Part shown: positions 10,183-19,458 of the stretch, piece by piece
How positions within the stretch are numbered: the stretch's first letter is position 1
Layout of the letters: each line of letters starts with the position of its first letter
Program-made: the position numbers and the translations under genes
NCBI GenBank assembly: GCA_000634515.1
Contig: JFNU01000005.1
Coordinates: forward strand, 1-64,000
Reading direction: 5' to 3'
DNA: 64,000 bases
From: Prochlorococcus sp. scB245a_520K10
GTDB lineage: Bacteria > Cyanobacteriota > Cyanobacteriia > PCC-6307 > Cyanobiaceae
The notes under the pieces: model-generated
Told to the model about the DNA's origin: nothing
Databases searched by the model: none
What the model saw: only the letters and a program-made list of their open reading frames with translations

Positions 10183-10719
10183 TTATGCCCACCATGGATT
10201 TTCATTAGTTCTAAAGTCAGTTTCTGACCATTGTTTGACGAGTACAGCATCATCTTCAATATCAACATGAGCTAGCGCTAGAGATAAGGGAGCAGGCCCT
10301 CTGACTACCTTCCCATTTGTATCGTACTGACTGCCATGACAAGGACATATAAATTTATTAGCACCACTATCCCATGGGACAACACAACCTAAATGAGTAC
10401 AAATTGCATTTAAACCAAATTCTCCTATTTCCCCACCCTCATTAACTATCAAATAAGTTGGATCTCCTTTGAGACCCTGCACTAGACTTCTGTCTCCTGC
10501 TTGATGGGTAGCCAACCAACCTGTCTTAGTTACTGGATTCCCTAATTCATCTTTAGCAGAAGTTCCACCACCACCACCACCTGCTCTTAAAGGCATGAAA
10601 TAATTTGCTACTGGATAAAGGGCTCCTAACGCCACACCAGTTGCAGTACCAAATGTAAGAAGATTCATAAATTGCCTTCGACCCATTGAAGGGACATCAT
10701 TGGAACTTAATTGAGTCAT
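10183..10719 (-). CDS. petC: Cytochrome b6f Rieske iron-sulfur protein
   Basis: 2Fe-2S protein that oxidises plastoquinol and passes the electron to cytochrome f. Ligand motifs are CTHLGC (Cys107, His109) and CPCHGS (Cys125, His128), with Cys112 and Cys127 forming the disulfide. The N-terminus has GRRQFMNLL before a single membrane helix, a twin-arginine (Tat) targeting signal that is not cleaved. A Gly-rich hinge ([10 protein letters not shown]) follows. 178 residues is normal. It is the first gene of petCA and divergent from a DUF3067 gene with about 120 bases between starts; tatC lies about 400 bases away. Confidence 0.97.
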   Translation of the reverse strand: MTQLSSNDVPSMGRRQFMNLLTFGTATGVALGALYPVANYFMPLRAGGGGGGTSAKDELGNPVTKTGWLATHQAGDRSLVQGLKGDPTYLIVNEGGEIGEFGLNAICTHLGCVVPWDSGANKFICPCHGSQYDTNGKVVRGPAPLSLALAHVDIEDDAVLVKQWSETDFRTNENPWWA

Positions 10720-10842
10720 TCGCTACTTGGTTCTGTTATTTATTAGTTATTATGGTGCAAATTGTTCAATTTCTGTTGCAAATAGATAGGACTTTTAATA
10801 ATTTAAAGTAAAAGTTTAGGAAGTCTTAATTAATTGATTTAA

Positions 10843-11160
10843 ATGAAGCCATTGCTAGTAGATGAAGTTATCCATTATTTGATTCATCGCTGGGGAAAAA
10901 AATATGATTTTAGACTCTTTAGGAGAGGAAATTATTTGTATTTTCAGATGATGTGGGGATTTCTTGGACAGGAATCATTTCCATTAAGTGAAGATGAATA
11001 TAAAAAATCTATAGCTGATAAAATCGAGATTTTAAATAGATGTGGATATTCAGAAGAAGTAAGGGAATGGCTAAAGAAAGTCAATGCCAAGCCAAGGTTA
11101 GGTAGAGCTGTTAGCTTGCAATTAAATCTTAATGAGAAGATGAAAGAGTTTTTGACTTAA
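10843..11160 (+). CDS. DUF3067-family protein, 105 aa
   Basis: A soluble, mostly helical small protein. The pattern YLIHRWGKKYDFRLFRRGNY, the hydrophobic MMWGFLGQESFPL and the LQLN stretch near the C-terminus match what I know as DUF3067, found in cyanobacteria and plastids. No catalytic motif or membrane segment is seen and the biochemical role is not known to me. The position, divergent from petC and convergent with tatC (32-base overlap), suggests a link to b6f or Tat biogenesis, but that is inference from context only. Confidence 0.8.
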   Translation: MKPLLVDEVIHYLIHRWGKKYDFRLFRRGNYLYFQMMWGFLGQESFPLSEDEYKKSIADKIEILNRCGYSEEVREWLKKVNAKPRLGRAVSLQLNLNEKMKEFLT

Positions 11161-11887
11161 GATTTTCTGATAAGTAAGTTAATCCAGTACCCACAAAAAA
11201 TAAAAACACAATTGATATAGATAGCAATGACATTGTCAATGGGTCTGTTGAAGGGGTAATCACTGCAGATAAGATTGCGGAGGAGATTACAACTATCTTC
11301 CAATTCGAAATCATTTTTTCTGTTGTAATTATTCCAAGAGAACCAAGAATAAATTGTAATACTGGCAATTGAAAAGCTATTGCAGTGCTAGACATTAATA
11401 AGAGAACAAAATCAAAATATCTTTCTATTGACCAAGTTGGTTCAACAATATCAGCACCGAAAGTAATAAAGAAATTTATTGCTGCAGGGACTAATATCCA
11501 CCATGAAAAAATTAATCCTAAAAAAAACAGAAGACCTGAACCAAAAACTGCGGGCAAGATAAGGCTTTTTTCTTGTTTTGTTAAACCAGGAGAAATGAAT
11601 AATATTATTTGATAAAAAATATAAGGCATAGAAACTATCAATCCGCTGTAACCTGCAACTTTAATAGCGACAAATAAAAACTCTCCTGGAGCAAGTTGTA
11701 GTAAATGAATATCACCTGCTGGAATTTCTAAAAAAGATATTAATGGCTTTATGATGAGAAAACTTAAGAATATTGAAATAAGTATTGAGTAAATTGAGTT
11801 TAGTATCCTTTGACGAAGCTCCTCTAAATGATCACTAAAAGTCATCGAATCTGATATTTTATTTTCACTTTGACTTGTACCTCTCAT
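11129..11887 (-). CDS. tatC: Sec-independent protein translocase TatC
   Basis: Multi-spanning receptor for twin-arginine signal peptides; it moves folded proteins into the thylakoid lumen or periplasm. The conserved N-terminal motif FSDHLEELRQRI (residues about 18-29) precedes the first helix, and six membrane helices can be traced. PGLTKQEK in the cytoplasmic loop and FGADIVEP are typical. 252 residues is normal. The Rieske protein encoded nearby is a likely substrate. The 3' end overlaps the convergent DUF3067 gene by 32 bases, more than most overlaps in this window. Confidence 0.95.
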   Translation of the reverse strand: MRGTSQSENKISDSMTFSDHLEELRQRILNSIYSILISIFLSFLIIKPLISFLEIPAGDIHLLQLAPGEFLFVAIKVAGYSGLIVSMPYIFYQIILFISPGLTKQEKSLILPAVFGSGLLFFLGLIFSWWILVPAAINFFITFGADIVEPTWSIERYFDFVLLLMSSTAIAFQLPVLQFILGSLGIITTEKMISNWKIVVISSAILSAVITPSTDPLTMSLLSISIVFLFFVGTGLTYLSENLKSKTLSSSH

Positions 11888-11964
11888 TATTTGATAAAGA
11901 TTTTGTAAGAAAAAGGTTTAAAATTACTGTTGTCAAAGTCCAAGTTATTTTTCTATAAATTTAA

Positions 11965-12225
11965 CTATTTGCTTAATTTAGGATTAGTTGGATCTGGTAA
12001 TAAGAAAGGAGGAGCATCATTTAGGGATGATTCACCATAAGTTTCATATTCTCTATATCCGCCCATTTTCCCATTTGTTTTCATTAAAGCGCTTACGAAG
12101 GCAAGTAGTAAGAAAACAGTAGGAGCTCCAATTATTAATGCAGCACCGAATAGATAACCAACAATAAATTCTGGAAAACTATGATTGCCTAAAAATTCAT
12201 GAGTGCCCAAAAGAAAATCAAACAT
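11965..12225 (-). CDS. Small membrane protein, 86 aa, unknown function
   Basis: One or two hydrophobic segments at about residues 17-48 (EFIVGYLFGAALIIGAPTV and onward) are followed by a hydrophilic tail with YREYETYGESSLNDAPPFLL and Pro-rich DPTNPKL. The tail has no Cys and no obvious cofactor motif. It lies between the NFACT gene and tatC on the same strand, with 28- and 77-base gaps, so it may share their transcript. The shape resembles small photosynthetic-membrane accessory proteins, but I cannot name the family. Confidence 0.7.
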   Translation of the reverse strand: MFDFLLGTHEFLGNHSFPEFIVGYLFGAALIIGAPTVFLLLAFVSALMKTNGKMGGYREYETYGESSLNDAPPFLLPDPTNPKLSK

Positions 12226-12253
12226 TTAGATTTAAAATTTTTTTTATTATAAA

Positions 12254-13978
12254 CTAAATTACTGTTTTAAGATTTTTTTTAATGTAATCTTCTCCTCTTG
12301 TAGGATTTCCCCAAATAATTTCTCCATTTTTGAAGGAAACGCAACCCGGTCCTCCTTTTTTGATTTTTTGCAAATCTTTAATCTTAACTAAATTAATTGG
12401 AACTTTAATGTTACTTTTTGCCTTACTAAATAAGGCAGCTAAATCTGCAGCTATTTGAAGATCTTGTTCAGATGCTACTTGAGATGAAGACTTCAAAACT
12501 ACATGACTTCCTGGTGATTCCTGTGCATGAAACCATAAATCGCCTTTTTTTGAGAACTTAAAGCTTATTAAGTCATTTTGCCTCATATTTCTCCCTACCT
12601 GAAGCTTCAATCCTGTGGGAGTGTCAACTTGAATTGGTGAAGATTTTATCTCAGATGTACTTTTGTTATCTTCTCTTTTCCTCTTGGTATTGATATTAAA
12701 CTCGTTACAAATTTCTTCCATTATTTCTTCTAGTAGTTTGATTCTCATAAAAAGTTTTTCATGATTTAAAGAATTTAGATTTTCTAGAAGTGTAGTGAAT
12801 TCATCTAATCTTTCTATATTTGTTTTGTAAATACCTAATCTTTCTTTTATCAATTCTCTAGATCTCTTAAGTTTTTTTGACTTTTTATAAAGTTTTTGAC
12901 CTTTAATAATATCTCGTTTTGTAATTTCATTTGAAGAGAATATATTGTCAGCTTTTTCTTTATATACCTCATATTTTTCTGATTTTGTCAGAAGATCATA
13001 TTGAATATTTAAATTCTTTTTCTCAGTATTGGTTTGTTTAAAAATTATCCCTTCAATTTTCTTTTTCAATAATTCAAGTTTTTTTTGTTTCAGATGATAA
13101 TCATAATAATTCTCTAAACTGGTGCATAAATCTATTTTATTTGCGAAATTAATTTCTTGATCAAAAAACCAAACGCAATAAAAATCTTTATTAAATATCG
13201 AAAAGTTAAAGTTATTGTTTTTAAACCTATTTATCCATATCTTCCAATTTTTAAATATCTCCTTTAATTCCGAATCGTTAATAAAATCGATATTTTTTTC
13301 CATTATTTCCGAATTGACAGTTTTGCTAACAACCTCTAATTGTTTTGTGAGGATAGGGCTAACTCCTTGATAGGTATTTATTAAACAGTATTTCAAAGAC
13401 TCAGGTACTAATGAAATTGAGTCTTTCCATGATTGAAAAGACTCATCTTCTCTAGGTTGTTTTTTGAGATTGACTGGAGGGCCAGAATAAATTGATCCCG
13501 TTGAAATTGTTCTAAAACTAGATTGACTTGATTTAATTTGTTTACCAACTGCAATTATTTTATGTTTATTATCCAAATAGAAAATATTACTATGTTTTCC
13601 CATTAATTCAAAAATTAAATACTTATTAATTTCATCTCCAGGTTTTTTTGCAAAGCTAAATTTTATTACTCTCTCGAAATCATCTTGATCAATCGAAATT
13701 AAAGCCATATACTTTAATCCGTATCTTATTTGTTTAGAAAGTGTGCTTTCTCTCCCGATCTTTTCTGGCTTATTTATCTTTAGTATTCTAGGAGAGTCTC
13801 CATTCCATGAAACTTCTAACCATGTTTGAGAATCAACTCCTCTGAAGCATAATTGAATTGTATTAGGCTCTGGTTGTTGGGCAGTTTCAAACTTTGTAGG
13901 TAGGATGTTCTTTGTCAAATAATGCAAGACAGATCTGATAGATGTAATATCCATTATCTGTGGAACACCTTTTTGCAT
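12254..13978 (-). CDS. NFACT-family ribosome quality-control protein (RqcH/FbpA-like)
   Basis: RqcH-type proteins bind 60S/50S subunits obstructed with peptidyl-tRNA and add C-terminal alanine tails. The order fits: NFACT-N from about residue 9 (with FELMGKHSNIFYLD near 120-135), a long central coiled coil (about 290-420, many Lys and Glu), and NFACT-R near 455-540 with SFKFSKKGDLWFHAQESPGS and HVVLKSS. 574 residues is typical. The start is ATG 13978; an ATG at 13954 is a plausible alternative. Often annotated as fibronectin-binding, a name from Gram-positive surface work. It is divergent from gmk. Confidence 0.88.
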   Translation of the reverse strand: MQKGVPQIMDITSIRSVLHYLTKNILPTKFETAQQPEPNTIQLCFRGVDSQTWLEVSWNGDSPRILKINKPEKIGRESTLSKQIRYGLKYMALISIDQDDFERVIKFSFAKKPGDEINKYLIFELMGKHSNIFYLDNKHKIIAVGKQIKSSQSSFRTISTGSIYSGPPVNLKKQPREDESFQSWKDSISLVPESLKYCLINTYQGVSPILTKQLEVVSKTVNSEIMEKNIDFINDSELKEIFKNWKIWINRFKNNNFNFSIFNKDFYCVWFFDQEINFANKIDLCTSLENYYDYHLKQKKLELLKKKIEGIIFKQTNTEKKNLNIQYDLLTKSEKYEVYKEKADNIFSSNEITKRDIIKGQKLYKKSKKLKRSRELIKERLGIYKTNIERLDEFTTLLENLNSLNHEKLFMRIKLLEEIMEEICNEFNINTKRKREDNKSTSEIKSSPIQVDTPTGLKLQVGRNMRQNDLISFKFSKKGDLWFHAQESPGSHVVLKSSSQVASEQDLQIAADLAALFSKAKSNIKVPINLVKIKDLQKIKKGGPGCVSFKNGEIIWGNPTRGEDYIKKNLKTVI

Positions 13979-14027
13979 TATTCCTTTTTAATTCACAAGA
14001 TGTTTATTTTACTGTAAAAAATTTAAT

Positions 14028-14582
14028 ATGAAAAATCAAAAAAAACTTATTATCCTTACTGGACCCAGCGGGGTGGGTAAAGGAACAATTATTAAAGAAA
14101 TATTAGGTAAAGAAAAAAAATTTTGGCTTTCAATATCTGCAACTACTAGAGACCCTAGGGAGGGAGAGAAGAACGGAGAAAATTACTACTTTTTAAATCA
14201 AGATAAGTTTAAAGAAATGATTGAACGAAACCTGTTCCTTGAATGGGCTCAATTTGCTGGAAATTACTATGGCACTCCCTTATCTTCTGTCAATGAGAAA
14301 ATTAAAAAGGGATTTACCGTACTACTTGAAATTGAAGTAGAGGGTGCAAGGCAAATAAAGAATAAGTTTCCTAATTCACTGTCAATATTTTTACTTCCTC
14401 CGGATAAAGAAGAGTTAGAGAGAAGAATAAGAAATAGAGGTACAGAAAAAGAAGAGGCAATTAAAAAAAGACTCTCAAGGGCTAATTATGAGATTTCAGT
14501 CTCAAATGAATTTGATTTTGCATTAACAAATCACAATGTTGATGAAACAGCAAAAAAAATAATCAAGTTAATAAAAACTTGA
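14028..14582 (+). CDS. gmk: Guanylate kinase
   Basis: Phosphorylates GMP to GDP using ATP; cytosolic. The P-loop GPSGVGKGT lies at residues about 11-19, followed by the GMP-binding signature SISATTRDPREGEKNGENYYF and the VLLEIEVEGARQIK strand. 184 residues is normal. It is divergent from the NFACT gene and convergent with psaJ, leaving only 14 bases to the psaJ stop. Confidence 0.96.
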   Translation: MKNQKKLIILTGPSGVGKGTIIKEILGKEKKFWLSISATTRDPREGEKNGENYYFLNQDKFKEMIERNLFLEWAQFAGNYYGTPLSSVNEKIKKGFTVLLEIEVEGARQIKNKFPNSLSIFLLPPDKEELERRIRNRGTEKEEAIKKRLSRANYEISVSNEFDFALTNHNVDETAKKIIKLIKT

Positions 14583-14596
14583 TTATTTTCTCTTTA

Positions 14597-14731
14597 TTAG
14601 CTCATTGGATGGAATAATAAATCTGGGAAAAACCTATTAAATTCAATAATTATTCCAGCTGTAAGGCTTAGCCAAATCGCTGCTACCACTGGGGCAGATC
14701 TGACAAATTTTGTGTTTAGAATTTTGAACAT
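14597..14731 (-). CDS. psaJ: Photosystem I subunit IX (PsaJ)
   Basis: A 44-residue hydrophobic subunit of photosystem I that neighbours PsaF. Reading starts at the ATG at 14731: [20 protein letters not shown], then one membrane helix and a short end with EFNRFFPD and HPMS. This matches the PsaJ pattern (N-terminal KxLxTxPV-like segment, single helix, E-x-NRF-x-PD). It lies 28 bases after psaF on the same strand, the usual cyanobacterial order, so psaF-psaJ is probably an operon. Confidence 0.95.
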   Translation of the reverse strand: MFKILNTKFVRSAPVVAAIWLSLTAGIIIEFNRFFPDLLFHPMS

Positions 14732-14759
14732 TTGTTTTATGAAAGTTTTTTAAAGATGT

Positions 14760-15323
14760 TTAGCGAGGACCATTAAGTGTAATATTGTTATCTTTCTCTC
14801 TTAAATCTCCATTTCTACCTTGTTTATTAGCAAGAAGAGGCCATTGGGCTCCTTTTACAAGACATTTTCTGGCTAAGTCTAGGTCAATAATGATCTCTAA
14901 ATCTGCTGGATTCTTAGTCTTTTTTGATTCAATAAGATACTCTCTTCCTGACCAACCTATAATTCCAGCAATGTAAATGAACAATACTCCGGGAATAAGT
15001 AAATCTCCTTCATGACCTCTATTTAAAAGGGCTCCCCATGGCTCGAGAGGAGGTCCAATTATTAAATGTGGAAGACCATCATCTCCGCATGATGCTTTTC
15101 CGTATCTTTCAAATCTTGCGATATCTTTTTGAGTAGTTGCAGAATTTGCTCTCTCAATGAATTTAGGATTTTCAGAGCATTTTGTGAGGGCAGAAGCTGT
15201 ATATTCTGTGCTAGCTCTATCTGCGTTTAAGGCAGGCCCGTTTGCAGCTAGAGCAATTGGAGTAATTCCGAGGAACAGAAAAACTGAGGTTATTATTGAA
15301 AAAAAGAATTTCATAAGTTGCAA
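14760..15323 (-). CDS. psaF: Photosystem I subunit III (PsaF)
   Basis: Lumenal and membrane subunit of photosystem I next to the plastocyanin/cytochrome c6 docking site. An N-terminal signal ends near ALAANGP; the mature part has LTKCSENPKF, the FERYGKASCGDDGLPHLI segment with its disulfide cysteines, and membrane helices around GVLFIYIAGIIGWSGREYL. A TTG start at 15323 has an AAGGA sequence 8 bases upstream; the ATG at 15314, three codons in, is 17 bases from it. Both starts keep the signal intact. It is followed by psaJ and divergent from tsaD. Confidence 0.97.
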   Translation of the reverse strand: MQLMKFFFSIITSVFLFLGITPIALAANGPALNADRASTEYTASALTKCSENPKFIERANSATTQKDIARFERYGKASCGDDGLPHLIIGPPLEPWGALLNRGHEGDLLIPGVLFIYIAGIIGWSGREYLIESKKTKNPADLEIIIDLDLARKCLVKGAQWPLLANKQGRNGDLREKDNNITLNGPR

Positions 15324-15388
15324 TCTTTAATTCCTTATAGTGTGTTAAGTAAGAAATTAATATTAAAATAGAACAAGTTGAATCAAAA

Positions 15389-16459
15389 ATGCATAAAGTT
15401 TTAGCTATTGAAACAAGTTGTGATGAGACATCTGTCTCAATAGTTTCTAATATTGGTGATACTTTTAGAATACATTCAAATATAGTCGCCTCTCAAATTG
15501 AAGATCATTCAAAATGGGGAGGAGTTGTGCCTGAACTTGCAGCTAGAAAGCATTTAGAGTTATTACCTTTTGTTTTAGATAAGGCTATAGAAGAATCAAA
15601 AATCAAAATTGAGGAAGTCGATTATATTGCATCAACTGTAGCTCCAGGATTAGTTGGTTGTTTACGAGTCGGCTCTATAACTGCAAGATCACTTTGCATG
15701 TTACATTCAAAACCATTTTTAGGAATTCATCATTTGGAAGGGCATTTATCTTCAATTTTATTTTCAGAAAACTATCCAAAGAAATCTTTTCTTACATTAC
15801 TCGTTAGCGGCGGGCATACTGAACTGATAAAGGTTGATGATAGAAGGGGAATGCAAAGACTTGGGAAAAGTTTTGATGATGCTGCTGGAGAAGCCTTTGA
15901 TAAAGTTGGCAGACTATTAGGTCTTAGTTATCCAGGAGGACCGGCAATTGAAAAGATTGCTAAAAATGGGGACCCAATGAAATTTAATTTACCAAAATGT
16001 AGGATTTCTGATAAAAAAGGTGGATTTCTTAAATATGATTTCTCTTTTAGTGGTCTAAAAACTGCTGTATTAAGATTAGTTGAGAGTATAAACTTGGATG
16101 GGAAGACCGTTCCAATTCCTGATATTGCTGCAAGTTTTGAGAGAGTGGTAGCTGAGGTCTTGGTAGAGAGAACATTAAAATGCGCAGAAGATCATAGCTT
16201 GGATAATATTGTTGTGGTTGGGGGAGTGGCTGCTAACAATACATTAAGAAAAATGATGATTAGTGAAGCTAGTAAAAAATCTATTAAAGTTCATTTAGCT
16301 CCCCTTAATCTTTGTACAGATAATGCGGCAATGATTGGAGCTGCGGCGTTGTTCAGGACCAAATTTAAGGATCATTTAAGTTCCCTTAAATTAGGTGTCG
16401 CAGGAAGACTATCAATTGAACAAGCAAATACCCTTTATGAAGAAAACCCTCCTTTCTAA
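15389..16459 (+). CDS. tsaD: tRNA N6-threonylcarbamoyladenosine transferase TsaD
   Basis: Transfers threonylcarbamoyl to A37 of ANN-decoding tRNAs, with TsaB and TsaE. It is an ASKHA-fold protein starting VLAIETSCDETSVSIV. Metal ligands His115 and His119 lie in GIHHLEGHLSS, then SGGHTEL, FDDAAGEAFDKVGR and a C-terminal LCTDNAAMIG with the third ligand. 356 residues is normal. The stop is 5 bases before an hli gene, so the two may be cotranscribed. Confidence 0.96.
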   Translation: MHKVLAIETSCDETSVSIVSNIGDTFRIHSNIVASQIEDHSKWGGVVPELAARKHLELLPFVLDKAIEESKIKIEEVDYIASTVAPGLVGCLRVGSITARSLCMLHSKPFLGIHHLEGHLSSILFSENYPKKSFLTLLVSGGHTELIKVDDRRGMQRLGKSFDDAAGEAFDKVGRLLGLSYPGGPAIEKIAKNGDPMKFNLPKCRISDKKGGFLKYDFSFSGLKTAVLRLVESINLDGKTVPIPDIAASFERVVAEVLVERTLKCAEDHSLDNIVVVGGVAANNTLRKMMISEASKKSIKVHLAPLNLCTDNAAMIGAAALFRTKFKDHLSSLKLGVAGRLSIEQANTLYEENPPF

Positions 16460-16464
16460 CTTAA

Positions 16465-16644
16465 ATGAACAAACAACCTAAAATCGAGATTAAAGAGACA
16501 AAAAACTTTGTTGATAAAAAGGAACTGAATTTGTGGAAAAGAGGTTTTACCCCTCAAGCTGAAATATGGAATGGAAGGATGGCAACTATTGGTATAGGAA
16601 TTATTTTTATGATTATTGCTTTAATAAGCCAGTTTTCTTATTAG
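16465..16644 (+). CDS. hli: High-light-inducible protein (HLIP), 59 aa
   Basis: Single-helix chlorophyll a/b-binding-like protein that binds chlorophyll and carotenoid and protects photosystems. Residues 24-45 hold the signature: WKRGFTPQAEIWNGRMATIG, with the E-x-x-N-x-R pigment-ligand pattern at the start of the helix, which then runs to the C-terminal SQFSY. The N-terminal 22 residues are polar. It follows tsaD by 5 bases. Numerous hli copies are typical of high-light Prochlorococcus; this one sits in a core gene context rather than an island. Confidence 0.92.
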   Translation: MNKQPKIEIKETKNFVDKKELNLWKRGFTPQAEIWNGRMATIGIGIIFMIIALISQFSY

Positions 16645-16803
16645 AAATAATATTCATTTTCTTATAAGTAGTTTGAAAGATTTAATTAAAATCACTATTG
16701 TTCAGCTGATTATTTAAATTAAAAAGTGTTGTATTTATTGGACTTGAGATAAGATTATTGATTTAATCAAAATAATTAATATTTTTATTATTTATAATTT
16801 TAT

Positions 16804-18009
16804 ATGATGCCTGAAAGGCTTGGATTACTTTGGGGGATAACTGTATTTGCAGGTGCTTGCGCTCGTTTATTTTCTTCTTTTACAGGATTCCCAAGTGTTG
16901 TTATTTTATTGCTTTCTGGACTATTCATAGGAAGATCAGGATTAGGACTGGTTGAGCCTTTAGATCTCGGGCAAGGGCTTGAAACTATTGTGGGTCTTTT
17001 AGTCTGTTTGGTTCTATTTGAAGGGGGATTAAATTTAAAACTGCCTGAGGGGAATATAAGAAATACTGTTTTGAAAATTTCATTGGTAAGAATTTTTATT
17101 TCATTATCAGCAGGAATTTTTATTGCTCATTGGCTGGCTGGCCTCTCATGGCAAGTCGCAGGAATATATAGTGCCATTGTTCTAGCTACTGGACCAACAG
17201 TTGTTTCTCCATTAGTGGAACAAATAAAATTAGCTTCCCCACTGTCGGAAGTTTTAAAAGCTGAGGGGTTGTTGCTTGAACCAATTGGTGCAGTATTAGC
17301 ATTACTGCTTTTAGAGTTGACTTTAGGAGATCTTCGTGGAATTAACGATGTATTTATAGCATTAATGCAAAGATTAGGGGGAGGAGTCTTAATCGGATTA
17401 AGTGCAGGATGGTTACTATCAGAAATTTTAAAAAAAATAAAAAATGAAGCCTCATTTGGTATAGAGCTTCAAGTTACACTTGGATTTATTTTCCTTGTAT
17501 ATGGGATTTGCGAATATTTTTTACCAGAATCAGGCTTGCCGGCTTCTGTCGCGGCAGGTTTTATTGTAGGCAAAAGAGAAGTTATAGATAAGGAGAGATT
17601 GGATAATCTAATAGGTGAATTAGCTCAATTAGCAATAACAGTTCTTTTCCCTCTTTTGGCCGCTGACGTTTCTTGGGGCGAATTAAGTCCGCTTGGCTGG
17701 GGAGGGGTTGTTTGTGTTTTTATATTGATGGTAATTGTTCGCCCTATCTCTATCTGGTTAGCAACAATGGGGAGAGAATTGAACTTAAAAGAAAAAATAT
17801 TTTTAGCCTGGTTAGCTCCAAGAGGTATTGTTACTGCAGCGGTAGCTTCTCTTTTTTCTATCAGATTAGAGCAGGCTGGAATCCTTGGGGCTGGCCGTCT
17901 CCAAGGTTTAGTTTTTCTTACTATATTGATGACAGTGGGAATACAAGGTCTTTCAGCTAAGCCTTTGGCGAATAGACTTGAATTATGCCAAAAGAATAAT
18001 TTAGATTGA
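16804..18009 (+). CDS. Na+/H+ antiporter, CPA1 (NhaP-type)
   Basis: Polytopic membrane protein of 401 residues with about 11-12 helices. The conserved core IVLATGPTVVSPLVEQI near residue 128 is the CPA1 transport-site motif, followed by EGLLLEPIGAVLALLL and the later WLAPRGIVTAAVASLFSIRL, which carries the family's conserved Arg. There is no large C-terminal TrkA domain. Role: sodium export or pH control in seawater, with exact ion specificity unknown. It starts with two Met codons, so 16807 is equally possible. The last 9 bases overlap the convergent gltX. Confidence 0.9.
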   Translation: MMPERLGLLWGITVFAGACARLFSSFTGFPSVVILLLSGLFIGRSGLGLVEPLDLGQGLETIVGLLVCLVLFEGGLNLKLPEGNIRNTVLKISLVRIFISLSAGIFIAHWLAGLSWQVAGIYSAIVLATGPTVVSPLVEQIKLASPLSEVLKAEGLLLEPIGAVLALLLLELTLGDLRGINDVFIALMQRLGGGVLIGLSAGWLLSEILKKIKNEASFGIELQVTLGFIFLVYGICEYFLPESGLPASVAAGFIVGKREVIDKERLDNLIGELAQLAITVLFPLLAADVSWGELSPLGWGGVVCVFILMVIVRPISIWLATMGRELNLKEKIFLAWLAPRGIVTAAVASLFSIRLEQAGILGAGRLQGLVFLTILMTVGIQGLSAKPLANRLELCQKNNLD

Positions 18010-19440
18010 TTTAAGACATCTTTCAATACGAGTTCTATCAGTTTTACTCTCTGCGAAAAGCTCCCAACTTTGAATTAAATCTGGCCCACTCAGAGATCCA
18101 AAAAATGCTACTCTTAATGATTTCATTAATATCCCTTTTTTAATATTATGGATTTTTGAGATTTCGTTTATTATTTCTTTGGCTTTCTCTTTATTTAGTT
18201 TTATATTATTTTGCTCTATTAAGTAATTTAAAATTAATTTTAGAGATGCTTTACTATCCTTGTTTTCCAGGAAATCTTGACCTTCTTTTTGAATTGTAGG
18301 TATTAAGAAAAATGGTTTTGATTGATCAATTGAATCTTTTAAAAGAGTTAATGAGTCTCTAAGCAAAATTGCTAATTTATAAGCCCATTCTTGAGATGGC
18401 GGCACCCAACCATTATCATCCCAGTATTTCCTCATGATCTCACTTAACTTTAGTATTTCCATATTTTTTATATATTGAGAATTAATCCAGTTGAGTTTTT
18501 CCCAACTGAATTTAGCTCCTGCTTTATTTATGTCTGATAAGTCAAAAGTTTCAGATATCTCTTCAAGTGAAAGTATTTCTCTGTCGGTAGATTTTGGAGA
18601 CCAACCTAGAAAGGCCATATAGTTTGCCAAGGCCTCAGGTAAATATCCCATATCTCTAAATTCGTCGATTGAAGTAACGCAATCTCTCTTAGACAATTTT
18701 TTTCCTTCGCTATTGAGTATTAGCGGTGTATGTGAAAAAGATGGTAGTTTCAAATCTAACGCTTCATAAATCAATATTTGTTTTGCAGTATTAGAGATAT
18801 GGTCTTCACCTCTTATTACATGAGTTATATTCATGAAATTATCATCAACTACAACAGCAAGATTATACAAAGGATCTCCAATCTCATATCCCGTAGCCCT
18901 TCTTGATAAAACTAAATCACCTCCTAAGTCTTTCCCTTGCCAATTGATTTCACCTCTTATCTGATCTATCCATTTGATTTGTTTTTTTTCATCAATCCTA
19001 AACCTTATTACAGAAGACCTTCCTTGGGATATGAATGTTTCTATTTCTTCTTTAGAAAGATTTCTGTGTCTATTATCATGCTTTGGAGGTAATCCGTTCT
19101 TTTTTTGTTCCTCTCTTAATTTATAAATCTCATCTTCTGTAGTGAAACATCTATATGCAGCTCCATTCTCCAATAGTTTTCCGATGTATTTTTTGTGAAC
19201 CGAAATTCTGTCACTTTGCTTTATAGGTTCCTCATCCCATTTAAGTCCAAGCCAATTTAATCCCTCTAAAATATTTTTTGTGTATTCAGATTTAGATCGA
19301 AGAAAATCTGTATCTTCAATTCTAATAAGAAATTTCCCATCTATTTTTTGTGCATATAACCAGTTGAATAATGCAGTTCGTGCTGTACCAATATGAAATA
19401 AACCTGTTGGACTTGGAGCTAATCTTAATCGTTTTTCCAA
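18001..19440 (-). CDS. gltX: Glutamyl-tRNA synthetase
   Basis: Charges tRNA-Glu; the product also feeds tetrapyrrole synthesis through glutamyl-tRNA reductase and then hemL. It is a class I synthetase with HIGT at residues 16-19 and KKLSKRD near 250. I place the start at a TTG at 19440, giving 479 residues that begin (M)EKRLRLAPSPTGLFHIG. The reading frame stays open to an ATG at 19485, but that codon lies inside tRNA-Asp, so it cannot be the true start. No Shine-Dalgarno sequence is evident; an A-rich run precedes the TTG. The 3' end overlaps the antiporter by 9 bases. Confidence 0.94.
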   Translation of the reverse strand: MEKRLRLAPSPTGLFHIGTARTALFNWLYAQKIDGKFLIRIEDTDFLRSKSEYTKNILEGLNWLGLKWDEEPIKQSDRISVHKKYIGKLLENGAAYRCFTTEDEIYKLREEQKKNGLPPKHDNRHRNLSKEEIETFISQGRSSVIRFRIDEKKQIKWIDQIRGEINWQGKDLGGDLVLSRRATGYEIGDPLYNLAVVVDDNFMNITHVIRGEDHISNTAKQILIYEALDLKLPSFSHTPLILNSEGKKLSKRDCVTSIDEFRDMGYLPEALANYMAFLGWSPKSTDREILSLEEISETFDLSDINKAGAKFSWEKLNWINSQYIKNMEILKLSEIMRKYWDDNGWVPPSQEWAYKLAILLRDSLTLLKDSIDQSKPFFLIPTIQKEGQDFLENKDSKASLKLILNYLIEQNNIKLNKEKAKEIINEISKIHNIKKGILMKSLRVAFFGSLSGPDLIQSWELFAESKTDRTRIERCLKSI

Positions 19441-19458
19441 ACTTTTTTTCAGAAAAAA

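Noticed and set aside
10178..10195. Longer petA start overlapping petC
   Set aside because: The internal ATG at 10177 gives the usual cytochrome f precursor length; not excluded fully.
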